Source of the DNA: Akebia trifoliata
Taxonomy: Eukaryota > Streptophyta > Magnoliopsida > Ranunculales > Lardizabalaceae
Assembly (NCBI GenBank): GCA_017979445.1
Contig: CM030711.1
Location: 40,106,757-40,170,756 of the forward strand
Length of the DNA stretch: 64,000 nt
Reading direction: 5' to 3'
Shown: positions 14,201-26,200 of the stretch, one piece after another
Layout of the letters: each line of letters opens with the position of its first letter
Position numbering within the stretch: the stretch's first letter is position 1
Program-made: the position numbers and the translations under genes
The notes under the pieces: model-generated
Databases searched by the model: none
The model's input: the letters and a program-made list of their open reading frames with translations, nothing else
What the model was told of the DNA's origin: nothing

Positions 14201-17200
14201 ACCAAGCGTAGCAAACACTCCCCAAAGGAATGTCTACCAACTGATTTCTATTCACAAAGGCCTCAAACTTATTCATACTTGAGGCACACAACCTACCTAT
14301 TTTCTTCTTATTAGCGAAATGAATGACATTGAAGTCACCACCTACACACCAGGGCCTATCCCAAAAAGAAGCCACATCATCTAGCTCACGCCAAAATTGA
14401 TCATATTCCCAAGCTTTCGTCGGTCCATAAACACCAGTTAAGACCTATGTCTCATTAGACCCAACACAATTGCACAAGATAGAGACATAAAAAACCCTAA
14501 TTTGTCACAAATCTGTTATCCCACAACGCGATGATGCCACCCGCAGACCCAATTGCTGGAAGGGACAATCAACTTACAAAGTCCCTACCCCACACATCTG
14601 AAATGATCAAGTCAATAACAATTTTCAACTTTGACTCTTGAAAGATGACGACATGGGGATTTTTACTCTTGACTAGATTCTTCACCACAACCCTTTTCCG
14701 CCTATTGCCCAAATCCCTCACATTCCAAGACTAGATTTTAACTAACATTGGAACTTGACTCTCTCCTAAATCTTCTCCTACTTCCACCGGAATTTAACGG
14801 GAATTCAATGACATCTTTTTCCAAAGTCTCCATCTCTTTACCACCTTCCTTTCCTTTTCTTTTGTTTGGGATGAATTTCATATTCCCTTATTTGCAGCTC
14901 GTTCAAAGTATGGTCTGCAAGATTCCTTGGGTTCTTATCTAACCTAAACCTATAAATCGTACTTGATTGACCACCCAATTTGGATTCCTTCAAAACAACT
15001 AAATTCGTCTCAAAAATATTGTTAATTCTTGCCTTATCTACCTTCCTGATCACCAACCCGAGCTCCATTCTTCTATCCACCACAAATTTAATCAAGATCT
15101 CAGCTCCGCTAAACACATCAAATTTGGACACTTCCACAGTGACCCTGATGTCCAACACATGGGTCAGTAGCCATCCAGTTATTTCTTCGGCTAACATTGT
15201 CCTCCTAGCATTGATAACTTCTTCATACATCACTCTCCCAACTCCTGACAACCCCCCACCCAAAAGATAGTTGAGACCTCGAACTGGTTTGGACCAAGGT
15301 TGTTAAAAGCACTAAGCGGGCCTAGGTGACAAAAAAGAACAGTCTCTTTTAATTTAGATTTATTAAAAATAATGCAAAAAATAAGAAATAGGAAAAAATA
15401 ATTGCCAAGGTAACATCAACTAATTAGCAAACTTGCAAGTCAAAAACCCATAACCCAACAAGTCAACCGAATATTAGCTATTTAAAATCCATCAAAGTAA
15501 CAATTAAGAGAAATATGTAAATAGAGTATCTTCAATTTAGTTTTTGTAGATATCAACTAATTATCAAAATGTCGTAATCTAAAGTCAATATTGCCCTCAT
15601 CCCTCCAATTGACCAGGGCATAGTCACCACGATTGTCATCATCGTCGTCATCTCCCTCCTTCGCTTGAAAGTGAGCCCTAGCTTTCAACTTTGAGAAGTC
15701 TTAGAAGTATAAATACTAAAAACAAGTTTTGGTGAATATTTTAGACATCCCTATGTTTTAACAAATCTAATAAGACACCCTTGACCATGGTCTTTTTGAA
15801 AAGACTAAAGAAAAGGTGGAGTTTTTTTTTATATAAAAAAATCCCGCTTTAAGCACTGGGTGCCTGAGTAGGCTAGGCGGCTTCTTCGGCGCCTAGGCCC
15901 CATGTTTGACAACCATGGTTTGGGCCGCCTTAGGGCCTTGCATCTCAGAGGTTAAAGCCTCCTTGCCCTTACCCTCCAGGTTCCTCTCAAACGTAGGCCC
16001 AAAGGATTGACCAGGAGGTGACGGAGATTGGGGTTTCAAGGTATTCAATCTCTCTCTCTCGACATGTTAGCCACTACCATGTAGTTCCTGGCTTTCCAAG
16101 GAGACCCAGGATTTGGTAATGAAAATAGTAACACAAAACAATGAGAACAACTTAGTCTGAGACCTGCAATCTTGGGGATAATACTCAAAGAGTAACAAAG
16201 ATAATCAAAAGGCCAAGAAATCGAGCAAGAAAGAAAATTTTCCTTAACAAGATAGGATTTAAAGAGATCGGACCACTAACCTTTTTTGGATCCAAAAGAA
16301 TTAGCGAACCTCGGTCAATTTCCCGAAGCGATGAAGATAACGAGTTGACCTTACTATGCTTATTCACTCCTGAAGAACTTTCTGCTTCGTCAAAGATTGC
16401 AGCATGCCTAGCTGATGAGACCCCCTGAGAACTTCTCGCAACTCTGAATACATACACTATCGTTGGCTCCCACCCTTACATAAGTTTGAAGAGAATCAAA
16501 CCTCCCAAAATTTACTAATCGCGCCTTAACTCAATGTCTTTGGGCTTAGTTAAGTCCTCATGAGAACCCCCCAGGTCTAGCCCACAAACGAAAAGGTCTT
16601 TTTCACTCAGAATTTAGAAGGTCCAAGCTGTTGAGCCCTCTTTCATCGAGTCAATAACCCGGCCCGGAGGACAAAGGTCCAAGTCCAGTCGCTAATAGGG
16701 CCTGCGTATAATAACGTCCCAATCGCACGCCCATTGGGCTTCTTTACCTTGGCCTTTGATCAGCCCAATTGCATGCACTTGCGATAAAAATAACCCACTT
16801 GAAGTTTGCGCATGGGAATCCTACGCCCATTCGGACGATGTTTAATAGTTGCTAGCTCATCACCAGCACCCCTTGTTGTTAATCCAACACCTGTCCCTAT
16901 CCCTTCAACCCCAATAGGTAAATCCTCTTTCTCCAAAGACGTTTTCTCAGACCCATCTTCTCCTCTCGTCATTGTAGGAGAATCATCAACAAAGTTCTTC
17001 CCAGAAGATTCAGTTGAATTGTACGATTGATCTTCACTCCAACATGATGAACATGCTTCATGGTCCAAATCCAGGGGTGATTTTACGTTACATTGACGGA
17101 GAAAGTTCTTGATTGGATTGCTCACCACTGGTATCCAAATCTGGGTAGATCTCTTCCTTTCTGCTTACAGCCCCTGCCTCTTGGCGATGATTTGATTGCA

Positions 17201-20200
17201 AAACCTTATCTTGGTTACATGGTAGGAAAACTTTCTCTGACCCTTTGTCCTTGCAACTCACCTACTACTGGTAACACTTCTTGTTTCTGTCGCCGCATTC
17301 AATGATACTATGTACGGTACAACTTGCTGGATTGAAACAGCCTCAACAACATGTTGAGCCTGGGCTTGAGAATCAAGGCCCGATTGACATGATCCATGGG
17401 CTAGATCCTTCTTAGAGGCTATCATCTTCTTTGATGATTTGCCCTCGCACCAATGCTAAAAAGTTGTTGTATCCCCCAGCTTAACAGCATTTACACCACC
17501 TAATTCTACCATTGCCCCCCTTCCCTTCAGCACATACTTCAATACAGTTGGTCAGAAATTCAAACCAACCACAACAAAAGTTACATCGTACATGAAATTA
17601 CCAATTGTCACCTTCGCCCTCCTAGCTATTTTTCCACCTTGATTGCTGACCAAAACTCTTGCCGGCTTGAATCTACTTCTGTTAATCATCGAATCGTCCA
17701 CCTTAACTAGACCTTTGAGTTGTTTGCACAGGATGGTGAAGACTTCTAAATTCTAGAATTGTAGACGTATGCCATATATATCAATCCAAGTATTTTCTTC
17801 TTCCCAATGGTCCGGTAGCTTGTTCGAGTGGGCATAAGTGAAAAGTAACTGAACTCCTTGTCAAAAGAACTGATCCTGTGAACAGGAGCCAATGAAAATG
17901 CTCCTTAAAAATCACTGATAATAATTTGCGTCCCTCCCCATACGAAGGTAAGTTACATGATCTTCAGTTTACTGAATAAAACTTTTGGAAGATCTATCCA
18001 GTTCGTTAAATTTTAACCCTCGCAAATAATGCTCCTAGGTCAGTTACCAAATCTGCGATATGGAACCACAATCTAATAATTGACGCAATCTTCATCAACC
18101 ACTAATGGACTAGTAGTCTCTTGGGGTTTACCTTTTTGAAAATCAACCTGATGCCCTCCACAAATGGTTGGACAAGCTATAGAATCTGGGATTTCTCCAA
18201 GACCTTTAATCAAAGACTTCCATCCTAAACCATTGGTCCCTTCAAGGAGCATAAGAGGGCTGCACTGATTTCTTGGAGACAAGTCTAAGATTTTCAGAAA
18301 ATCCCCGCCCCTATTGGTTCCTCTCTCAGCCACTCTAATATGGTTTCTGAAGGTGAATGTTTTCCTCACAACCCCTATCTCATTATTGTATCCTAGTTGT
18401 TCTGGTTACCGACTTTCTCCATCTTTTGAAAACTCTGTTGTCATGGGTTCAAGTCCAGTTTACCCTTAAGAAAAATATAATCTTGTAAACGACCCTTGGC
18501 TTTCTCTCCTTCATCTTGATTTGATGCATTCATTGGCAATCAATGCTCTGTCCAAAATTTGGCAACCCTTATTTTGAGTTTCTTTAATTAACATTGACAT
18601 TATTTTGGCATTCTTTGTCATCGTTAGGCTGTTTTTTTTAGTCACTGAAAAATTTGGAGCCATTGCCTATATTGGCGGTGCCATGATGCTAGCTTTTGGT
18701 AGCTGCTATTATTGGCTTTATTGCCTACATATTTGATTTTTATTCAAGTATTTTATTTCTTATTGTGGTTGTTCCGAGTTACTGTAAATTGGGTATATTT
18801 CTATTTTTTGAAGTTAAATACTTCCACAATATTTTGAGGGATTAATTAAGATTGATAAAGATTAAATCACTATATGAATGGCTTCTGCTAACCTGATTGC
18901 ATTCTTTATGTTTGGTTTATCAACTTTTTGAATATTTTTTAATTGCTGAAGTCGATCGATACTTTGTTTAGAGTCCATGGTGGATATGGGTTTTTGAATC
19001 TTTTTTTTTTCCCTTTATTTCCAGGGTCTGACCATCATCGCTTTTAACAAGGGAAAATTTAACTCAAAGACCATAAGAGAAGTTCTCAGTCTTGGCCCAA
19101 CGTTTGTCATAATGAAGTTCTTTGAAAGTAAGGTTCTGCACGAATTTAAATTTATGAAGGTTCTTTTAGATTTCATCTGTTGTGCAAACTTGGTACTTAC
19201 TTGTTTATTTTGGTTTGTAAACTGTTAAAAATGCCATGATCTTAAATGTTCTTGATGAGCTGCAACTATAAAAGGAAAATATCTCTATTCTGTCACATAC
19301 CACACCACAATTTTCTTTTAACGGATCCGTATTGTCATGTAGGTGTACTGGACATTTTCATGATGTATGGCGCATATTCTACAACACGCCATCTGGCTGT
19401 TTCTCGAATATTTCTCCGTTTTCTTTGGTTTAGCATGGCGTCTGTATTCATTTCTTATCTTTATGTGTAAGTTTTGTTTATTACTTTTAAATACCTTCCA
19501 TATATTCATTTTTGATTTGATATGTTTTGTCCTGTCTTGTGCTCATCTTCATTAGTGGATCAAGGGGTAATCTTGTAATTGTGTTCTGTTCTATTTTCAG
19601 GAAAGCCCTCCAGGAGGAAAGTAAACCGAATTCAAATTCGGTTATTTTCAGGATATACATCATTGTTTTAGGCATTTATGGTGGCGTCCAACTTTTTTTT
19701 AGTTTCCTCATGCGCATACCAGCATGTCACAGTCTGACTAATCAATGTGATCGTTTTCCTGTAATTCGTTTTTTTAAGTGGATGCGCCAGGTTTGTGTTT
19801 TCGTTTGTTTCCATGTAAATATTCTTGGTTTTCTATATTTCATTTTGTAACCTATAGTTTTTTCTCCCCCCACCTTCTTTCTCTCTCTTTGTATATATAT
19901 ATATCTATATCTAATTATGCTACCTTCTGTCCATTTCTGAAGGAGCGACACTACCTAGGACGTGGGATGTATGAGAGGACGAGTGATTTTATCAAGTAAA
20001 TCTTGCATCTCTGTTGTTCTACACAAATTTTCCTGCATTTGTATAGATGTTCTGTTTCATATTCATGTTCTCAATGATCTCCATAGGCTTTTCTCATTGC
20101 TGGAAGATTTACTGGGGGCCTTTCCATTTCTGGCTGTTATGGATATTGATTGTCACCATCTGTTTTGTTATAGTGTGCTTGTATTCACAACATTAATTCC

Positions 20201-23200
20201 TTCCTGCTTTGTATTATGGTAGGATATGTTTTCTTCTTTTCTTTTTAGATAATTTTTGAAGGGTAAGCTTCTTCCTCCCTTACGAGTTCAAAATAATTTT
20301 CAAACTTACCTTCACTGTGCACGTGTAAATGTTCACCATTTCCTTGAAAACTAAAACTATTACCCTAAAGACTTTTTGAATAAAAGATGGTGATCTCTGT
20401 ATCTACGATGCTTTGGTAATTGTTTGAACTTTGAATCACCATTTACACATCATACCCTTAGTTGTTATTTAAATGTGGATTTTAAGATGATGCATGGTTT
20501 CTTAGTATAATTTTGTGAAAGAACCTTCAAATCCCTCCCCCCCTCCTCTTTTATTATTGGTTATTCAATTAGGGTTTTACTGACTTAAACAGTAGTACTT
20601 TTAAAGAGTGCATTATCTGTATGATTTCCAAAACATGCTTGCTAACATTATTGATAGTGCAGGTATTTACTTTTCTGGCTCGTTGTTTTGGGCTGCAAAT
20701 TTTCATTTGCCTATTTTCTTCAGGAAAGATGCATTCAACACATTCATTTCCTGTGGTGTTTTAAATGATTCCTATGATTTATAGGTTTATAACATTTACT
20801 TATTGGTTAATGCAGATTAAACCATTGGTGGAACCCACACAGATTATAATAGATCTCGATCCAATACGATATTCATGGCATGATTTTGTATCTAAAAGTA
20901 AGCACATAACCTGTACACATGATGCATCATATGCCATTTAGTTTGCTACATTTTTTTTTCACTGAATCTATTTGCATCCTTGAAGGGACAAACTCTGACC
21001 CATTAAAATATGATATATTCCTATGGAATATACAGAAATATTTCCATTTTCACGAGGTCTGACATGAAATTTAACTGACAATTTCTTGATGGAAATCGCT
21101 ATTCATTTCGTGAAATGTTTCACCGAACAGTTAATTTCGACTGTAATAATCAAATATAAAAATACAAAATTTCAGTGAATATTTCAATGAATAGTTAACT
21201 TCGACCTGAACATTCATATAAGTTTGCACATATAACCGTTTATAATGTGAGAATGTAGTACATAATAGTTTGTTCATATAAGAAAGTTTTTTTATGTATT
21301 AAAGTATTTGTAGTTAATGTGGCATTATTATTCTTATTTCCATGAAGCATATAGTTGTTTAAGATATCAGATTCTTAAATACTCATGCCAACATATTGCT
21401 AAATGCTATTGATCTTCACTTTGACAATTCATATGCTTGCTTATTATTGTTTGATGATTTCTGAGTTAATTTTCATGTATGTTTTATTTTTTCCTACACT
21501 TTCATGAAAAACTTCCTTCACATTTCTATCATTTCATAATATTTTCACCATTTCAAAAATTGTATTAATTCCACATTGGTCTAAACATTTCAACTAAATA
21601 TTTCCACTTTTAGGATGACTGAAATGGAAATCCGAATTTAATACCTTGCTCAATCCTCTTTTTTTTTGTTCCCTTGTGTACTTCTGAAAATTTTTAAGTC
21701 CTTAATTATGTTTCTGTTATGGTCTGCTGCTATATGGTGATTGGTCGCAGTTTTGGGAAGAGTTGGAGGATGTAAGTTTTTGTTGGGAGGTGCCATGGTG
21801 TGTGGGTGGAGATTTCAATGTCTTCCGATTCTCTTTTGAGAAGTTGGGCGATTCTTAGATCTCTTCAAGGATGAGATGCTTTGGAGAGTTCATGAATTCT
21901 AATGGTTTAATTGATGCACATTACTTGGTCTAATTGTCAAGAAGACCCAATTCTTAATAAATTGGACCGGTTCTTGGTTTCGCCAAGTTGAGAGGAGAGA
22001 TTTAGAAGGATAGTGCTAGAAGTGGTGCCAAATCCAGCGTCTGATCATTGCCCCATATCTCTGTTTTTCGGGGATCGTAGAAGCAAGCCAATACCTTTTT
22101 GCTTTGAGAACATGTGGTTGAGGCATCCTAATTTCAAGGAAATGGTTAAGAATTGGTTGGATGAGTTGTCATTTGTTGGTAGACCGGGTGTGGTGTTTAG
22201 AAGTAAGCTCAAAGCGATTAAAGATAATTTAAAGAAATGGAATAGAGAGGTCTTTGGTTTAGTGGATGAAAAATTGAAGGCATTATTGGGGGAAATTAGG
22301 GAGCTTGATAGAATAGAGGAGGTAGGAGATGTGAATAATTAGGAAGAGGTAAGAGAGAAGATTTGTGAGTGGAATTCCAGAAATTGGTAGCTATGAGTGA
22401 ATTATCATGGGAAAAGAAATCAAGGGTTATATGGCTCAAGGAGGGAGATATCAATACCCGGTTTTTCCATAGAATCACTAACTATCATAATAGGGTGAAT
22501 CAAATATCAAGATTGAGGATTCGTGGTGAGTGGAGAACGGGGGTTACGAATTTAGCAAATGGAATTGTTGACTTCTACAAGGACTTGTATGCAAAAAACT
22601 CTCCATTTTGAGTGTCTTTCGTAGGAACAACAGGCTTGGCTTGAGAGACCTTTCAAAGAGGAAGAGATGTTTTCCACTGTTAAGAGTATGAAGGATGACA
22701 AGGCACCGCGCCCGGATGTGTTTTCTATGGCATTCTTTAAGTATTGCTGGGACATTATCAATATGGATCTCTTAGCGGTTGTTGATGACTTTTTTAAAGA
22801 AGGCTTTCTTGATCGTGGTTTGAATTGCACTTTTCTAGCTTTGATTCCGAAGAAGGAACGGGCAACTGATATTTTTGACTTTCATCCGATTAGTTCAATT
22901 GGCTTGGTGTATAAGATATTATCCAAACTGCTAGCAAAGAGATTGAAGATGGTGTTGCATTGCATTATTGGGGCTTATCAAGGGACTTGTGTAGCGGGTC
23001 GCCAGATTTTGGATGGTATTTTAATAGTGAATGAATGCATTGATTCAAGAAGGAAACTAAATTAAGCAGGTCTTGTTAAGATCAATCTCGAAAAAGCTTA
23101 TGACCATGTCAATTGGTCCTTGCTTGAGTACATGTTACGACGGATGGGGTTTGGTAATTTATGGATCAACTGGGTGATGAAATGTGTCACTTCTTTTTCA

Positions 23201-26200
23201 TTCTCTATTTTAGTTAATGAGTTACTGGAAGGGTACTTCAAAAGTTTAAGAGGTCTAAGACAGGGGGATCCGTTATCACCCTACTTGTTTTTGTTAGTAA
23301 TGAAGGCTCTTAGCAGAATGCTATCAAAAACAGTTTAGAATGGTAATTTGTCGGGGTTCAGAGCGGGCAGTAATGGGCATCACATGTCTCATCTCCAATT
23401 TGCAGATGATACTCTTATTTTTCTAGACTCGTCGTCGACATAATTGGGGTTTCTTAGTAGAATTCTTGGGTGTTTTGAGGTAGTGTCTTGCATACCTGTT
23501 AATTTTAACAAGTGCATGGTGATGGGGGTTTGTGTGACTCAAGGGGTAGACATGTTAGCGGCATTAGTTGGGTTTAATTAGGGGTTCTTTGCCTACTTCC
23601 TATCATGGTTTACCACTTGGTGCGAATTCTAGAAGGAGATTTGGGATCTAGTTTTAGAGTGGATGGGCACAAGGTTGAGGGGATGGAAAGCCAAGTATTT
23701 ATCTAAAGGGGATAAATTAACACTTATTAAGAGTACACTTGCTAGCATCCCCAACTATTTCTTAAGATTTGTAGGGGTTTTTTTTTCCATGATAAGGAGG
23801 ATAAAGAAAGTACCACATGGTGAGTTGGAGAAAAATTTGTTTAAGAGAGGTTTGGGACTTTGAAATTTTGCGACAATGAACTCTGCTATTTTATTTGTGG
23901 AGAATTGGTGAAGAGGAAGGTAGCTTTTGGAGGGAGGTAGTGGTTGACAAATTTGAGTTGAAGGAGTTGGGATGGGAAACAAAAGAGGCTAAGGGGGTAT
24001 ATGGGTGTGGGGTTTAGAAGAGCATCTTACGTCACTTACCTTCTTTTCGCAAGAAGGTGAGGTTTAAGGGGGGAAGGGTAATAGAGTTCAATTTTGGGAA
24101 GATAAGTGGTGTGGAGACATTCTTTTGAAAGAAAATTTTCCAGATCTTTTTGTGGTGTCAAGCAAAAAGGGGATATGGCCATTGACTCTGTTGAATAATT
24201 CTTATTTTATTAGTTTTACAAATTTTTTGTCCTTTTTAGTCTTTTCACTTATTAGACCATGTAATCACCTTAAAGCCTAATTAGGGCTTAGTAATGAAAT
24301 ACTTTTTTCTGTTCTCTTATTTTCAACTTGGTATCAGAGCCTACCTCTATCTCTTCTCCTTTCTTCTTGCTGCAACCCCATCGCACAACCCCTCTCTTAA
24401 ATCCACCTCACAACCTCTCAGTCTAGTTTAAATCATCACCCCTAAGGGGGTTGTTTTATTCCATCCCTAATCGCAACATGCGATAGGATCATTAAACCTC
24501 ATTGAAGCTTTACGGCAACAACAGGGTTGCTGTTCTTAGACCAACCGATGGCTCTAGAGGCTTGCGGCAGCAGGTTTTAGGTCGTTTGCCACAGTCGCAT
24601 TAGGGCTGTTGTTTTGGAACCTGCGACTATAGCATGTGCATTGTCTAGAACCCACGATCACAGCAGGGCTGCTGTTTGCATCGTTTGGAACCCATGACCT
24701 GCTATTTGCATTGTTTTGGAACCCACGACCTATTATTTGCATCGTTTGGAACCACGACCTGCTGTTTGCATTGTTTTTTGGAACCCACAACCTGCTATTG
24801 CATTGTTTTGGAACCCACGACCTGTTGTTTGCATCGTATGGAATCTATAACTACAACAGGATTGTTTGGTACTTGCGACTACCACAGGTGTGGTATTTAG
24901 CGACTGCGATCACCACAAGGGTGGTATTTAGAGGCTGCGACTAATCCGGATGGCTCTATTGTTCGTTATAAGAGGCCCGTTTAGTGGTCAAGGGTTATGC
25001 TCAGACTTATGGTATAGATTATTAGGAGACATTTTCTTCGGTTGCTAAGATGACCACCTTTCACGTTCTTTTTTCTATTGCCACTATTAGAGGATGGCTT
25101 CTTTTTCAGTTAGATGTCAAGAATGCATTTCTTAATGGTGATCTTCAGGAAGAAGTCTATACGGTCTAACCTCCTGGGTTTTTCACATCTGCTTCTCCTA
25201 CACATGTATGTCGTCTTTGCTGTTCTCTTTATGGACTGAAGTAGTCTCCTCGCGCATGCTCTGAACGCTTTGCTAAGGCCATGCATCAGTTTGGTTTCCA
25301 TCAGAGTTTTGTTGATCATACTCTTTTCTTGCGTCACTCCCAGGGCAAAACTGTCGATCTGATTGTTTATGTGGATGATATTGTTCTTACTAAAGATGAT
25401 GATGTTGGTATTGCCGAGGTAAAAAATTACTTAGGACGTCAATTTGAGATTAAGGACCTTGGGCATCTTCGCTATTGTCTGGGTATTGAGGTTGTGTGGT
25501 CTCATTCTGGTATATTTATTTCTCAGGGTAAGTATGTTCTTGATTTACTCAGCGATTTAGGTCAGCTTGGCTCTCGTCCCGCTGATACTTCTATTGAGCA
25601 GAATCACTGGTTGGTTGATTCTGAGGGGGAGTGTTTGGAGGATATTGGTCAGTATTAGTGTTTTGTGGGAAAATTGATCTACTTGTCTATGACTCGCCTT
25701 GACACTGCCTATGCTGTTAGTGTTGTAAGTCAGTTTATGCACTCGTCTTAAATATCTCATCTTATTGCTGTCTATCGTATTCTTAGATATCTTAAGGGAT
25801 GTCCTGGTCGAGGTATTCTATTCAATAATTGTGGGCATCTTCGCATTGAGGCATGGACAGATGTAAATTATGCTGGTTCAGTTACCGATAGACGGTCTAC
25901 TTCTGGGTATTGTACTAAGGTTGGTGGCAACTTGGTAACTTGACGCAGTAAGAAGCAGGATATGGTTTCTCGGTCCAGTGCTGAGTTAGAATACCGAGTT
26001 ATGGCACTTGGAGTATGTAAGTTGTTGTGGCTCAAGACCTTACTAGCTGATTTGTGGCTTCCAGTGACAGCCCATTTTTCATTATATTGTGATAATAAGT
26101 CAGCTATTAACATAGCGACAAATCCGGTTCAACACGACAGAACGAAGCATATTGAAGTTAATCGACATTTCATTAGAGAGAAGATTGTTTTCGGGTAGAT

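Larger units (their letters stand above)
11870..18450 (-). mobile_element. LINE D, long element with ORF1, endonuclease and RT remains; split by a MITE-like insertion
   Basis: Reading minus from about 18450: ORF1-like protein (18.4-14.8 kb), APE-type endonuclease (about 14.74-13.99 kb), RT (13.7-12.4 kb) and zf-RVT start (to about 11.87 kb). The 3' end is missing: it stops inside [16 protein letters not shown] with no poly-A. Position 15293-15915 is a later insertion. Many stops and shifts. It is the main filler of the 12.3-kb intron 3 and antisense to the host gene. Confidence 0.85.

Noticed and set aside
19742..20222. Open frames overlapping the exon 6-8 region in other frames
   Set aside because: Shadows of the callose synthase exons; the conserved protein is in the frame annotated here.
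24554..24944. Open frames on both strands with repeating GTHDLLFA- or [12 protein letters not shown] units
   Set aside because: They only translate the 31-bp tandem repeat in the C1 leader; no start context, no homology, and inside a dead retrotransposon.
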